From NCBI GenBank assembly GCA_020851455.1, contig JADZCT010000045.1, positions 62,001-126,000 on the forward strand: a stretch of 64,000 nt of DNA, given 5' to 3'. Below are positions 1 to 8,820 of the stretch, one piece after another; positions within the stretch are counted from its first letter, which is position 1, and each line of letters starts with the position of its first letter. Below the pieces are notes generated by a model. The model was given only the letters and a program-made list of their open reading frames with translations, made no database searches and had not been told where the DNA came from. The position numbers and the translations under genes were made by a program. Source of the stretch: Gemmatimonadaceae bacterium. Its GTDB lineage: Bacteria; Gemmatimonadota; Gemmatimonadetes; Gemmatimonadales; Gemmatimonadaceae.

Positions 1-706
1 CGGCGAGCGCGGGAACCATGCACTCGTCGCGCATTGCGCGGGCGCCAGCGAGCAGCGCGCCAACATCGTAGCCGGCGAGGGCCGCGGGCAGCGTGACTAC
101 GGGCGTGAGCGCGCTGAAGCGGCCTCCCACGCTCGCTGGCACCTCGAACGCCGTGATTCCATCGCCCACGGCAATCGCGCGGAGCGGCCCTTCGACGGGA
201 TCGGTAACGAACGCCATGTGGCGCACGGGCTCGATCCCCGCCGTCACGAGCCGGTGGCGGACGATGGCGTACTGCGCCAGGGTCTCGACGGTAGTGCCGG
301 ACTTGGAGACGACGATCCAGTACGTCGTGGCAAGGGGCGCAGTGGCGAGGAGCCCGGCGAGGGAGTGCGGATCGGAGTTGTCCATGACGTGCAGGCGCGG
401 GGCTCCCGGCGGAGCATCCAGCGCGCTGCGGAGCGCGACGGCGCCGAGCGCCGATCCTCCGATACCGAGGACGGCCACGTCGGTGAACCGACCGCGCAGC
501 GTGCGCGCGTAGGCGATCGCGCGGTCTGTCTCGGCGGCCTGCGCCTCGAGGTCCAGAAAGCCCAGGCGTCCGGCAGCACGGTCGTTCACGACCGCGGCGT
601 GCACAGCCCCGAATCCAATAGTGAGGTCATTCCACTCCCCGGGCGTGACGCCCGACGGAACCGCCGACGCGCGCATCCGGGCGTCGTCAAGCCGGAGGAG
701 AGTCAC
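1..706 (-). CDS. pgi: Glucose-6-phosphate isomerase, N-terminal part (runs off window)
   Basis: Interconverts glucose-6-phosphate and fructose-6-phosphate in the cytoplasm. The reading frame is open to the window edge, so only about 235 residues of the N-terminal side are visible. Diagnostic SIS-domain motifs are present: VLGIGGSALGAVALR and WIVVSKSGTTVETLAQY, the sugar-phosphate binding Ser/Thr loop. I chose the GTG at 706 (reads MTLLRLDDAR), which fits the usual short N-terminus. An in-frame ATG at 757 overlaps the end of the upstream hydrolase gene and would add 17 residues. Last visible gene of the tal-pyk-MBL-pgi operon. Confidence 0.9.
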   Translation of the reverse strand, partial: MTLLRLDDARMRASAVPSGVTPGEWNDLTIGFGAVHAAVVNDRAAGRLGFLDLEAQAAETDRAIAYARTLRGRFTDVAVLGIGGSALGAVALRSALDAPPGAPRLHVMDNSDPHSLAGLLATAPLATTYWIVVSKSGTTVETLAQYAIVRHRLVTAGIEPVRHMAFVTDPVEGPLRAIAVGDGITAFEVPASVGGRFSALTPVVTLPAALAGYDVGALLAGARAMRDECMVPALA

Positions 707-749
707 GGGTCGGAGCCCGCTGGCGGGGTATGGCCGGCAAGCGCCTGTT

Positions 750-1535
750 TCATGCATCCGGCTCGTCGAGCGTCACCTGGAGCCCATCGAACGCGGGATG
801 GATCCCGTCGGGAAGCTCGGCCTCCAGCTCGGCGTGCGAGGTTCGGTGAGTCAGGTGCGTGAGGAAAGTCCGCCGGGCGCCGATCCGCCGGGCGGCTTCG
901 ACCGCCTCGCCGATCGAGAGGTGCGTAGGGTGGCTCTTGCGGAAGAGCGCGTTGAGCACGAGAACGCGAACGCCGCGCAGCGCATCGAATGCCGCCTCGG
1001 GCAGTTCCTTGGCGTCGGTGACGTACCCGATATCGCCGATGCGGTACCCGAACACGCGCGTCCGTCCGTGGGGCACGGCGAACGGAGTGACGTCGAAGCC
1101 CGCAATCGCCACGCGCTCGCCCTCGGCGAGCACGTGGGTTGTGCCCTGCGGCTTCGACGTGCCTGGCAGCGGCCTCAGCGTGCGGTCGAACATGTACGCG
1201 AACTTCTGCGCGATGCTCTCGATGGCCTCGGCTGGCCCGTACACCGCGATCCCGGAGCCGTCCGACGCAAAGCTGCGGACGTCGTCGAGCCCGTGGGTAT
1301 GGTCCGCGTGGTCATGGGTGTAGATGATCGCGTCCACGCGCGGAATGCCGGCGGCAATCAACTGCAGGCGCAGTTCCGGAGGGGTGTCGAGCAGGAGCCG
1401 CGTGCCGTTCGACTCGACCACCGCGCCCACCCGCGTTCGCTTGTCGCGCGGGTCGTCGGAGCGGCAGACGGCGCAATCGCAGCCGACCTGCGGGACGCCG
1501 AAGCTTGTGCCCGTGCCGAGGAAGGTGAGCTTCAT
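750..1535 (-). CDS. MBL-fold metal-dependent hydrolase, PhnP-like
   Basis: 261 residues, probably a cytoplasmic phosphodiesterase. The N-terminus MKLTFLGTGTSFGVPQ is typical of the metallo-beta-lactamase fold. The metal site THDHADH is at residues 73-79 (H74, H76, D78, H79). C19, C21 and C24 in GCDCAVC resemble the extra structural zinc site of PhnP, which opens 5-phosphoribosyl 1,2-cyclic phosphate. It sits 14 nt downstream of pyk and overlaps the extended frame of pgi, so it is part of a sugar-phosphate operon. That context suggests a phosphosugar repair role, but this is inference and the substrate cannot be read from the sequence. Confidence 0.85.
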   Translation of the reverse strand: MKLTFLGTGTSFGVPQVGCDCAVCRSDDPRDKRTRVGAVVESNGTRLLLDTPPELRLQLIAAGIPRVDAIIYTHDHADHTHGLDDVRSFASDGSGIAVYGPAEAIESIAQKFAYMFDRTLRPLPGTSKPQGTTHVLAEGERVAIAGFDVTPFAVPHGRTRVFGYRIGDIGYVTDAKELPEAAFDALRGVRVLVLNALFRKSHPTHLSIGEAVEAARRIGARRTFLTHLTHRTSHAELEAELPDGIHPAFDGLQVTLDEPDA

Positions 1536-1549
1536 CGGGCCGTGGGCAC

Positions 1550-2953
1550 TCAGATCTGCTCGACCTTGAGCGTGTTGGTCGAGCCTGGCACGTCGAACGG
1601 CACGCCTGCCGTAATCAGGACCCGGTCGCCAGCGGCCGCGATGCCTTCGCGAATTACCAGCCGGCGCGCGACGCCTGCCATCTCTTCGTACGTGTCGCAG
1701 TGCGGAACGAGGAACGGCACCACGCCCCAGACGAGGGCGAGCTGCCGCCAGGTGCGCTCCTGGTCGGTGAGCGCCACGATCGGCACGGCGGGGCGGCGCC
1801 CCGCGACGACGCGGGCGCTGAATCCGCTCTTGGTGAACACGATCACGCAGCGCGCGCCAATGAGCCGGACGGCGGTGACCGTCGCCGACGCGATCGTCTC
1901 CTCGACGCCAGCGGTGCCGGGGTCGAGCCGGTCGAGGCCGGTTCCCCGCGCCACGGGGTACGTTTCCGCCGCGAAGGCGATTCGGTGCATTGCCTCGACC
2001 GCCAGCACGGGGTGCTTGCCAGACGCCGTCTCGGCCGAGAGCATCACGGCGTCGGTGCCGTCCATGACGGCATTTGCGACGTCGTTCGCCTCGGCGCGCG
2101 TGGGCCTCGGGTTCTCGATCATGGACTCGAGCATCTGCGTAGCCGTGATCACCGGGCGCCCGTGCCGCTGGGCGAGCGCGATGATGCGCTTCTGCTCGAG
2201 CGGAACGCGTTCGAACGGAAGCTCGACGCCCAGGTCGCCGCGCGCGACCATTACCGCATCGGTCGTGCGCAGAATGTCCTCGATGCGGTCAACGGCGCTG
2301 TCCTTCTCGATCTTGGCAACGATGAGCATGCCCTTGGGAAGCAGCGCCCTCAGCGCGTCTATGTCGCTCGCGCGCCGCACGAAACTGAGCGCTACGTATG
2401 CAACGTCGTGCGCAATGGCGAACGCGATGTCGTCGTGATCCTTGTCAGTGAGCGACGGGGCGCTGACTTCGGCGCCGGGAAGATTCATTCCCTTGTGCGA
2501 CGTGACCGTACCGCCGTGTATCGTTCTCACCCGCACGCGGTTGCCGTTCACTTCGGTTACGGCGAACTCGAGCAGTCCATCGTTGACGAGGATCCGGCTT
2601 CCCGGACCGACGTCCCGCGCGAGGTCGGGGTACGTGACCGGCATATCGGAGCCCGACGCCTCATGCTCCGGGACGAAGGTCAGCTCGCCGCCATCGGAAA
2701 CCTCAACGGGAACGGCGATCTCGCCGATTCGGATGCGAGGCCCCTGAAGGTCGGCAAGGATGGCGACTGGCCGACCTGCGGTGCGCGCGGCGGCTCGCAC
2801 GGCCGCGATCACGCGCGCATGCTCCTCGTGCGTGCCGTGCGAGAAGTTGATCCGTGCGACGTTCATGCCGGCGTCAATGAGCGCCGCGATCGTGCCGGCG
2901 TCGGAGGACGCGGGCCCGATTGTGCAGACGATCTTCGTCCGGGCGTGGTTCAA
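1550..2953 (-). CDS. pyk: Pyruvate kinase
   Basis: 467 residues, the usual length. Transfers phosphate from phosphoenolpyruvate to ADP as the last step of glycolysis. Visible family signatures are RTKIVCTIGPASS at the N-terminus, IVAKIEKDSA carrying the catalytic Lys, the metal-binding stretch AVMVARGDLGVE, and ATQMLESM. The C-terminal allosteric domain is present (VIVFTKSGFSARVV onward). The start codon overlaps the tal stop by 4 nt (ATGA), so the two genes are translationally coupled. Confidence 0.95.
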   Translation of the reverse strand: MNHARTKIVCTIGPASSDAGTIAALIDAGMNVARINFSHGTHEEHARVIAAVRAAARTAGRPVAILADLQGPRIRIGEIAVPVEVSDGGELTFVPEHEASGSDMPVTYPDLARDVGPGSRILVNDGLLEFAVTEVNGNRVRVRTIHGGTVTSHKGMNLPGAEVSAPSLTDKDHDDIAFAIAHDVAYVALSFVRRASDIDALRALLPKGMLIVAKIEKDSAVDRIEDILRTTDAVMVARGDLGVELPFERVPLEQKRIIALAQRHGRPVITATQMLESMIENPRPTRAEANDVANAVMDGTDAVMLSAETASGKHPVLAVEAMHRIAFAAETYPVARGTGLDRLDPGTAGVEETIASATVTAVRLIGARCVIVFTKSGFSARVVAGRRPAVPIVALTDQERTWRQLALVWGVVPFLVPHCDTYEEMAGVARRLVIREGIAAAGDRVLITAGVPFDVPGSTNTLKVEQI

Positions 2954-4077
2954 GAGCCGGCCGCGGCCGGCCGCCGCGCAGCGGCGCCCATCTTCCGCTC
3001 GATCCCCGCGAGTAGCGAGTCGAACGACTTCTGGAACGCGTGGAGCCCTTCGTCGAGGAGCTTGTCAGTGACGGCGTCGAGTGAAATGCCGAGCGCCTCG
3101 ATCGCGGCGAGCGATTCGCGCGCCTGGGCGAGGCCGGCGTCAACGGTGCGCGCCACGCGCCCGTGGTCGCGGAACGCGTCGAGCGTTGCGGGCGGCAAGG
3201 TATTGACCGTGTGCGGGCCGATGAGCGCCTCGACGTACTTCACGTCGGAGTACGCCGGGTTCTTGGTGCCGGTGCTCGCCCACAGCGGCCGCTGCACGCG
3301 GGCGCCGCGCGCTGCGAGCGCCTCCCAGCGCGGACCCGCGAAGCGCTCGGCGAACAGCGCGTAGGCAAGGCGGGCGTTTGCCACGGCGGCAGTGCCGCGG
3401 AGGCGCAGCGCTTCGGGAGTGCCGATCGCATCCAGCCGCGCGTCAGCCTCGGTATCAACGCGGCTTACAAAGAAGCTCGCCACCGAAGCCACGCCGTGGA
3501 GCGGGGCTCCGGCCGCGACCCGGTCCTCGAGGCCCGCGAGGTACGCCTCGATCACGTCGGCGTGCGCGGCCACGGAGAAGAGAAGCGTGACGTTGGCGTT
3601 CACGCCGTCGGCCGTGAGGCGTCGGAGCGCGGCGCAGCCGGCGGCCGTGCCGGGCACCTTGATCATCACGTTGGGCCGCCCCACCGTGCCCCAGAGGCGC
3701 TGCGCCTCCTTCACCGTAGCGTCGGCGTCGTGCGCAGCGCCGGGCGAAACCTCGATGGAAACGAACCCGTCGGCCCGGTCCGCGGCCTCGTACACGCCGC
3801 GGAAGGCGTCGCACGCCGCACGTACGTCGTCCGTTGCGAGCGCCTCGAAGATCGCCCACGGCGTGCTGCTCCCGGCCAGCGTGGCGAGCTGCGCGTCGTA
3901 GGCAGTGCCCTGAGCGAGCGTCTTCTCGAAGATCGTCGGGTTCGACGTCATCCCGCTCAGGGCGTCGGCGCCTATCCTGCGCGCCAGCTCGCCCGACTGG
4001 ATGAGCGTCCGGTCAATGTAGTCGAGCCAGATTGACTGGCCCGCGGCGTGAAGCGCGTGCAGCGGAGTCTGCGTCAT
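2950..4077 (-). CDS. tal: Transaldolase
   Basis: 375 residues, the longer bacterial transaldolase type. Moves a dihydroxyacetone unit between sedoheptulose-7-phosphate and glyceraldehyde-3-phosphate, linking the pentose phosphate pathway to glycolysis. Visible features are SGMTSNPTIFEKTL near residue 41 and the Schiff-base Lys K140 in NVMIKVPGTAAG. It is the first gene of the tal-pyk-MBL-pgi operon. A possible promoter box lies about 60 nt upstream. The C-terminal tail is Ala/Arg-rich and probably disordered. Confidence 0.95.
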   Translation of the reverse strand: MTQTPLHALHAAGQSIWLDYIDRTLIQSGELARRIGADALSGMTSNPTIFEKTLAQGTAYDAQLATLAGSSTPWAIFEALATDDVRAACDAFRGVYEAADRADGFVSIEVSPGAAHDADATVKEAQRLWGTVGRPNVMIKVPGTAAGCAALRRLTADGVNANVTLLFSVAAHADVIEAYLAGLEDRVAAGAPLHGVASVASFFVSRVDTEADARLDAIGTPEALRLRGTAAVANARLAYALFAERFAGPRWEALAARGARVQRPLWASTGTKNPAYSDVKYVEALIGPHTVNTLPPATLDAFRDHGRVARTVDAGLAQARESLAAIEALGISLDAVTDKLLDEGLHAFQKSFDSLLAGIERKMGAAARRPAAAGS

Positions 4078-4135
4078 TCGGGGTCCGGCGTGGCGGTTGG
4101 ACGCAACGCGCCCAGGCGCGGAGGTCCGGTACCGG

Positions 4136-4141
4136 AATATA
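4136..4141 (-). promoter_or_regulatory. Possible -10 box for the tal operon
   Basis: TATATT on the minus strand, the most AT-rich spot of an otherwise GC-rich 123-bp gap upstream of tal. No convincing -35 box is visible, so this is a weak call. Confidence 0.3.
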
Positions 4142-4200
4142 CGCGGCCGCCGGGCCGGCCAGCGGCGCGCAGCCCTGTGCCGCGCGGCGCGCCAGGCGTC

Positions 4201-5514
4201 TTACATGCGTGCCCGCGGCTTGCCGTCGAGCTCCTCGATGGTCTTCGTGCTCGGAGCGCGTTCCTTCCGCAGACGGGTGGACACCTTCTCGGCACTCTCC
4301 AGCACTCGCAGGACGTTCTGCCCCGCGAGCTTGCGGAGCTGGTCGTCGGTCCAGCCACGGATGATCAGCTCGGCGAAGAGGTCCGGGTATTTCGAGATGT
4401 CCTCGAGTCCGGTGGGAAGGTCGTCGTCCACGCCGTCGAAGTCGCCGCCGATCCCCACGTGGTCCACGCCGGCGACGTCCTTTACGTGATCAATCATGTT
4501 CGCGACGTCGGCGAGCGTCGCCTTGGGCGCCGGGTTGGCCGCGTCCCACGCCTGCATTTCGCGGGCGACCGCGGCCGCGTCGCTCCCCGCGCGACCCTGG
4601 GCCGCCGCCTGGGCCCGCGCTCGCGCACGGCCGTGTGCGAGCACCGCTGGCGAGTCGAAGCCTGGCACGAATGTGACCATCACCACGCCGCCGTTCTTCG
4701 GCAGCCGGCGAAGAATGGAGTCCGGGACGTTGCGCGGGTGGTCAACGATTGCGCGCGCCGATGAATGGGAGAAGATCACCGGCGCCTCGGTGACGTCGAG
4801 CGCCGCGCTCATCGTGCCGGGTGAGACGTGCGAAAGGTCCACGAGCATCCCGAGCCGGTTCATCTCGCGAACGACTTCCTTCCCGAAATTCGTAAGGCCG
4901 CCGTGCCTCGCGCTGTCGAGCGCGGCATCGGCCCAGTCCGTCGTGACGTTGTGCGTGAGCGTCATATAGCGCGCGCCGAGGTCGTAATACGCCCGAAGCG
5001 CCCCGAGGGAGTTCTCGATGGCGTGGCCGCCCTCCATCCCGAGCAGCGAGCCGACGTGTCCGTTCCGGAACGCCGCGCGGACCTGGGCCGCAGTGAGCGC
5101 GGGGGTGAGGGCTTCCGGATACTTCGCGATCATGCGGCGCGCGATGTCAATCTGCTCGAGCTGGACGCGCGCGTAGCCGGAGTCGCGGTAGTCGCCCGGT
5201 ATATACACCGACCAGAACTGGCCGCCGAGGTGCCCGGAACGGATTCGCGCGAGGTCGGTCTGGTGCGGGGTTCGCTTCCGGAGGTCGTAGGCGTTGACGT
5301 CGCGCTCCATCCCCTTCTCTTCGCGAATCGCCCAAGGGAGGTCGTTGTGGCCGTCTACGAGCGGGGTCGAAGAGAGCAGCCGGACCGCGCGGGCGCGGGC
5401 CGCGTCGCGGGTGAGGGGCGCGCCCTTCGCGCCCCGCTGGGCGGCGAGCGGCGCGGCCACGACCGCCACGGCGGCGAGGGCTGCAGGCAGGATGTTGGTT
5501 CGCTGGAGTTGCAT
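4201..5514 (-). CDS. Secreted membrane-dipeptidase-type peptidase (M19)
   Basis: 437 residues. Hydrolyses dipeptides with two zinc ions, as in renal dipeptidase. A signal peptide is visible (hydrophobic residues 9-25 ending in LAAQ), so it acts outside the cytoplasm. Metal-binding signatures are H56 and D58 in VDGHNDLP, LLGMEGGHAIE, LVDLSHVS, IFSHSSARA and GIGGDFDGVDD. An Ala/Arg/Gln-rich stretch (RARARAQAAAQGRAG) looks like a lineage-specific loop. It lies 52 nt downstream of ahcY on the same strand and may be co-transcribed with it, without an obvious functional link. Confidence 0.9.
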   Translation of the reverse strand: MQLQRTNILPAALAAVAVVAAPLAAQRGAKGAPLTRDAARARAVRLLSSTPLVDGHNDLPWAIREEKGMERDVNAYDLRKRTPHQTDLARIRSGHLGGQFWSVYIPGDYRDSGYARVQLEQIDIARRMIAKYPEALTPALTAAQVRAAFRNGHVGSLLGMEGGHAIENSLGALRAYYDLGARYMTLTHNVTTDWADAALDSARHGGLTNFGKEVVREMNRLGMLVDLSHVSPGTMSAALDVTEAPVIFSHSSARAIVDHPRNVPDSILRRLPKNGGVVMVTFVPGFDSPAVLAHGRARARAQAAAQGRAGSDAAAVAREMQAWDAANPAPKATLADVANMIDHVKDVAGVDHVGIGGDFDGVDDDLPTGLEDISKYPDLFAELIIRGWTDDQLRKLAGQNVLRVLESAEKVSTRLRKERAPSTKTIEELDGKPRARM

Positions 5515-5566
5515 CGTCGGATGGTGGATGAGTGTTCCTTCCGGCCGGAGCGGCGCGCAGCCCGCA

Positions 5567-7081
<1,515 letters not shown>

Positions 7082-7127
7082 GGAGACCGGAAGTGGTGGG
7101 TAGGGTGGTGAGAAAGAGTCGTCGGGG

Positions 7128-8060
7128 TCACGACAACGCAGCCGCGAACAACGCCGGCCCCTTGGCGCCCGGGAGCGTCGGGAGCGGCACGTAGCGGCAG
7201 TCACGGAATCCGGCGCCAGCGCTCCATTCCCGCAACTGGGGCTCGTCAATGCCCTGCCACGCGTGCCCCATCTGCTCGCGGAGGTCGGCGCGATCATGGC
7301 CGCGCATGTCGAGAACGACGGCGCGGCCGCCCGGCGCGAGTGCCCGGCGAACGCCGGCGAGTGCCCGCGTGGGATCGGCCACGTACTGGAGCACGAGCGA
7401 GAGGAGCGCAGCGTTTGCCTCGCCGTCCTCGATCGGAAGATCCTCGAGCGATCCCTGCCTGAGGTCAACGTTAGTGCGCGATGCCAGCCGTGACCGCGCA
7501 ACGCGCAGCATCGCCGCGGACTCGTCAACGGCAATCACGCCGGCAACGAACGGCGCGATCGCGCTGGCGAGCTGTCCGGTGCCGCATCCGAGGTCGGCGA
7601 CGGTCCACGAGGGATCCAGCAAGCCGGGCAGCGCGAGGAGTTCCACGCGGTCGCCGAACAGTTCCGCGCGTAGCCGGTCCCAGCGCCCGGCCGTGGTGGC
7701 AAAGAACTTCTGCGACGCGGTGTGGCGCTCGTCCAGCACGCCGCGGACGCGCTCGGCATCGCGACGTACGGTGGCCATCCCGTGGAGTTCGTCGCGCACG
7801 GCGCTCCAGAGGCGGCGCGCAGACGCGTCGCCACTCCACTGCGCGATGCGGTAGCGGTTGCTCGTGCCGTCTTCGCGACTCTCGACCCAGCCAGCGTCGC
7901 CGAGGGCACGGAGATGCCGGCTGACAGTGGACTGCGGGAGTTGGAGCGCCCTGTGCAGTTCGCCGACGCTGAGCTCGTGGCGTTCGAGCGCGGCAAGCAG
8001 CCGCGCGCGAATGGGGTCCGAGAGGGCCGCCAGGCGGCCAAAGAGCGGCGATTGCTTCAT
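7128..8060 (-). CDS. ArsR-family regulator fused to a SAM-dependent methyltransferase domain
   Basis: 310 residues in two parts. Residues 5-75 form an ArsR-type winged helix ([19 protein letters not shown], recognition helix [13 protein letters not shown]). It lacks the CVC metal box of arsenic/cadmium sensors. From about residue 115 a class I methyltransferase fold follows, with SAM motif [11 protein letters not shown] near 154-164 and acidic AVDES. Being directly upstream of ahcY it probably senses SAM or SAH, like the ArsR-family SAH-responsive regulator SahR of Proteobacteria. Start ATG at 8060 ([10 protein letters not shown]) lies inside a perfect palindrome, a likely self-operator. A catalytic methyltransferase role is the alternative. 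Confidence 0.85.
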   Translation of the reverse strand: MKQSPLFGRLAALSDPIRARLLAALERHELSVGELHRALQLPQSTVSRHLRALGDAGWVESREDGTSNRYRIAQWSGDASARRLWSAVRDELHGMATVRRDAERVRGVLDERHTASQKFFATTAGRWDRLRAELFGDRVELLALPGLLDPSWTVADLGCGTGQLASAIAPFVAGVIAVDESAAMLRVARSRLASRTNVDLRQGSLEDLPIEDGEANAALLSLVLQYVADPTRALAGVRRALAPGGRAVVLDMRGHDRADLREQMGHAWQGIDEPQLREWSAGAGFRDCRYVPLPTLPGAKGPALFAAALS

Positions 8061-8077
8061 CCGTGTATCCGGATGAA
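8056..8077. promoter_or_regulatory. Perfect inverted repeat over the start codon of the ArsR-methyltransferase gene
   Basis: TTCATCCG, 6-nt spacer, CGGATGAA: an uninterrupted 8+6+8 palindrome whose one arm contains the start codon. Its size and position fit an ArsR-family dimer operator acting on its own gene and the downstream ahcY. Function is inference. Confidence 0.6.
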
Positions 8078-8116
8078 AGGTTGCCCCTGCTGTGGCACGG
8101 GTCAAGTCCGCAGGTG

Positions 8117-8746
8117 CTAGGGCATCCGCTCCAGCGCCGCGGCCCCGTCGCGCAGGGCGTCGCCCACCCAGCAGTGCATCCCCACTGCCACCAGGCCGGC
8201 CCTCTTGAAGGCGCGACGGTACCACGCGGGCGTCCGATGAAACCAGCCGCGGCGGTCTCCGGTCACGCTGTCGGCCGTGGTGTATGCCTCGAGGAAGGCG
8301 ACGCCTCCCAGGAGGCCGGCCACGGCGTCGAGCCCGCGGGCCAGCTCACGCGGCTCGACGTACTGCAGCATGTCGCCGCAGATGATGATGTCGAACGGGC
8401 CGTCGAGGTCGGCCGATGCCAGCGTGCCGAACGTCCCGTAGCGGATCCCGCGCGCGTTGCCGTACCGCGAGACCACGTACGCGCTCGAGTCCACGCCCAC
8501 ATACCTGATGCCCCCTCGCGCGCGCCGGAGCGCGCCACGCCACGCGCCCTCGCCGCACCCGATGTCGAGCGCCGTGCGAACCGGACGCTGGAGCAGCGAC
8601 TCGGCGATTCCAACCACGAGGCGCGCTTTGCGATCGAAGTCGCCGGGCGTGGCGATGCGCCGCCGCGGGTCGCGATACCAGCGGTCGAAGTACGCCTTGT
8701 CGTACACCTTGGCGCTTGCGCCCCTGCGCTTCTTCACTGGTCGCAT
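8117..8746 (-). CDS. Class I SAM-dependent methyltransferase
   Basis: 209 residues, cytoplasmic. The SAM-binding motif TALDIGCGEGAWRG, the acidic YVGVDSS and the post-motif DIIICGDMLQYV are clear. The C-terminal half (RGWFHRTPAWYRRAFKRAGLV) resembles small-molecule or lipid methyltransferases, but the substrate is not identifiable. Start ATG at 8746 (MRPVKKRRG). A TACCTT box ends 6 nt upstream and there is no Shine-Dalgarno sequence, so translation may be leaderless. Divergent from hrpB. Longer in-frame starts would run antisense through hrpB and are rejected. Confidence 0.85.
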   Translation of the reverse strand: MRPVKKRRGASAKVYDKAYFDRWYRDPRRRIATPGDFDRKARLVVGIAESLLQRPVRTALDIGCGEGAWRGALRRARGGIRYVGVDSSAYVVSRYGNARGIRYGTFGTLASADLDGPFDIIICGDMLQYVEPRELARGLDAVAGLLGGVAFLEAYTTADSVTGDRRGWFHRTPAWYRRAFKRAGLVAVGMHCWVGDALRDGAAALERMP

Positions 8747-8752
8747 AAGGGC

Positions 8753-8758
8753 AAGGTA
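8753..8758 (-). promoter_or_regulatory. -10 box (TACCTT) for the methyltransferase gene
   Basis: Minus-strand TACCTT followed by 6 nt and the ATG. This spacing is what a leaderless transcript would need. No clear -35 box is visible. Confidence 0.4.
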
Positions 8759-8808
8759 TCGAACGGGATCGGGGTTCGCCGCGGAACCTGTGCGCGGGCG
8801 GCCGGCGA

Positions 8809-8814
8809 TAGGTT
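8809..8814 (+). promoter_or_regulatory. -10 box (TAGGTT) for hrpB
   Basis: TAGGTT followed by 6 nt and the GTG start of hrpB. No Shine-Dalgarno site is present, so a leaderless hrpB mRNA is possible. Confidence 0.4.
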
Positions 8815-8820
8815 TCGGCG

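Noticed and set aside
621-2438. 605-residue plus-strand open frame opposite pyk and the MBL hydrolase
   Set aside because: Antisense shadow typical of GC-rich DNA; Arg/Ser-rich, no domain, and the minus strand holds clear pyk.
7082-7534. 151-residue N-terminal extension of ahcY
   Set aside because: Overlaps the upstream ArsR-methyltransferase gene, has no coding character, and ahcY proteins start near MATSVAQ.
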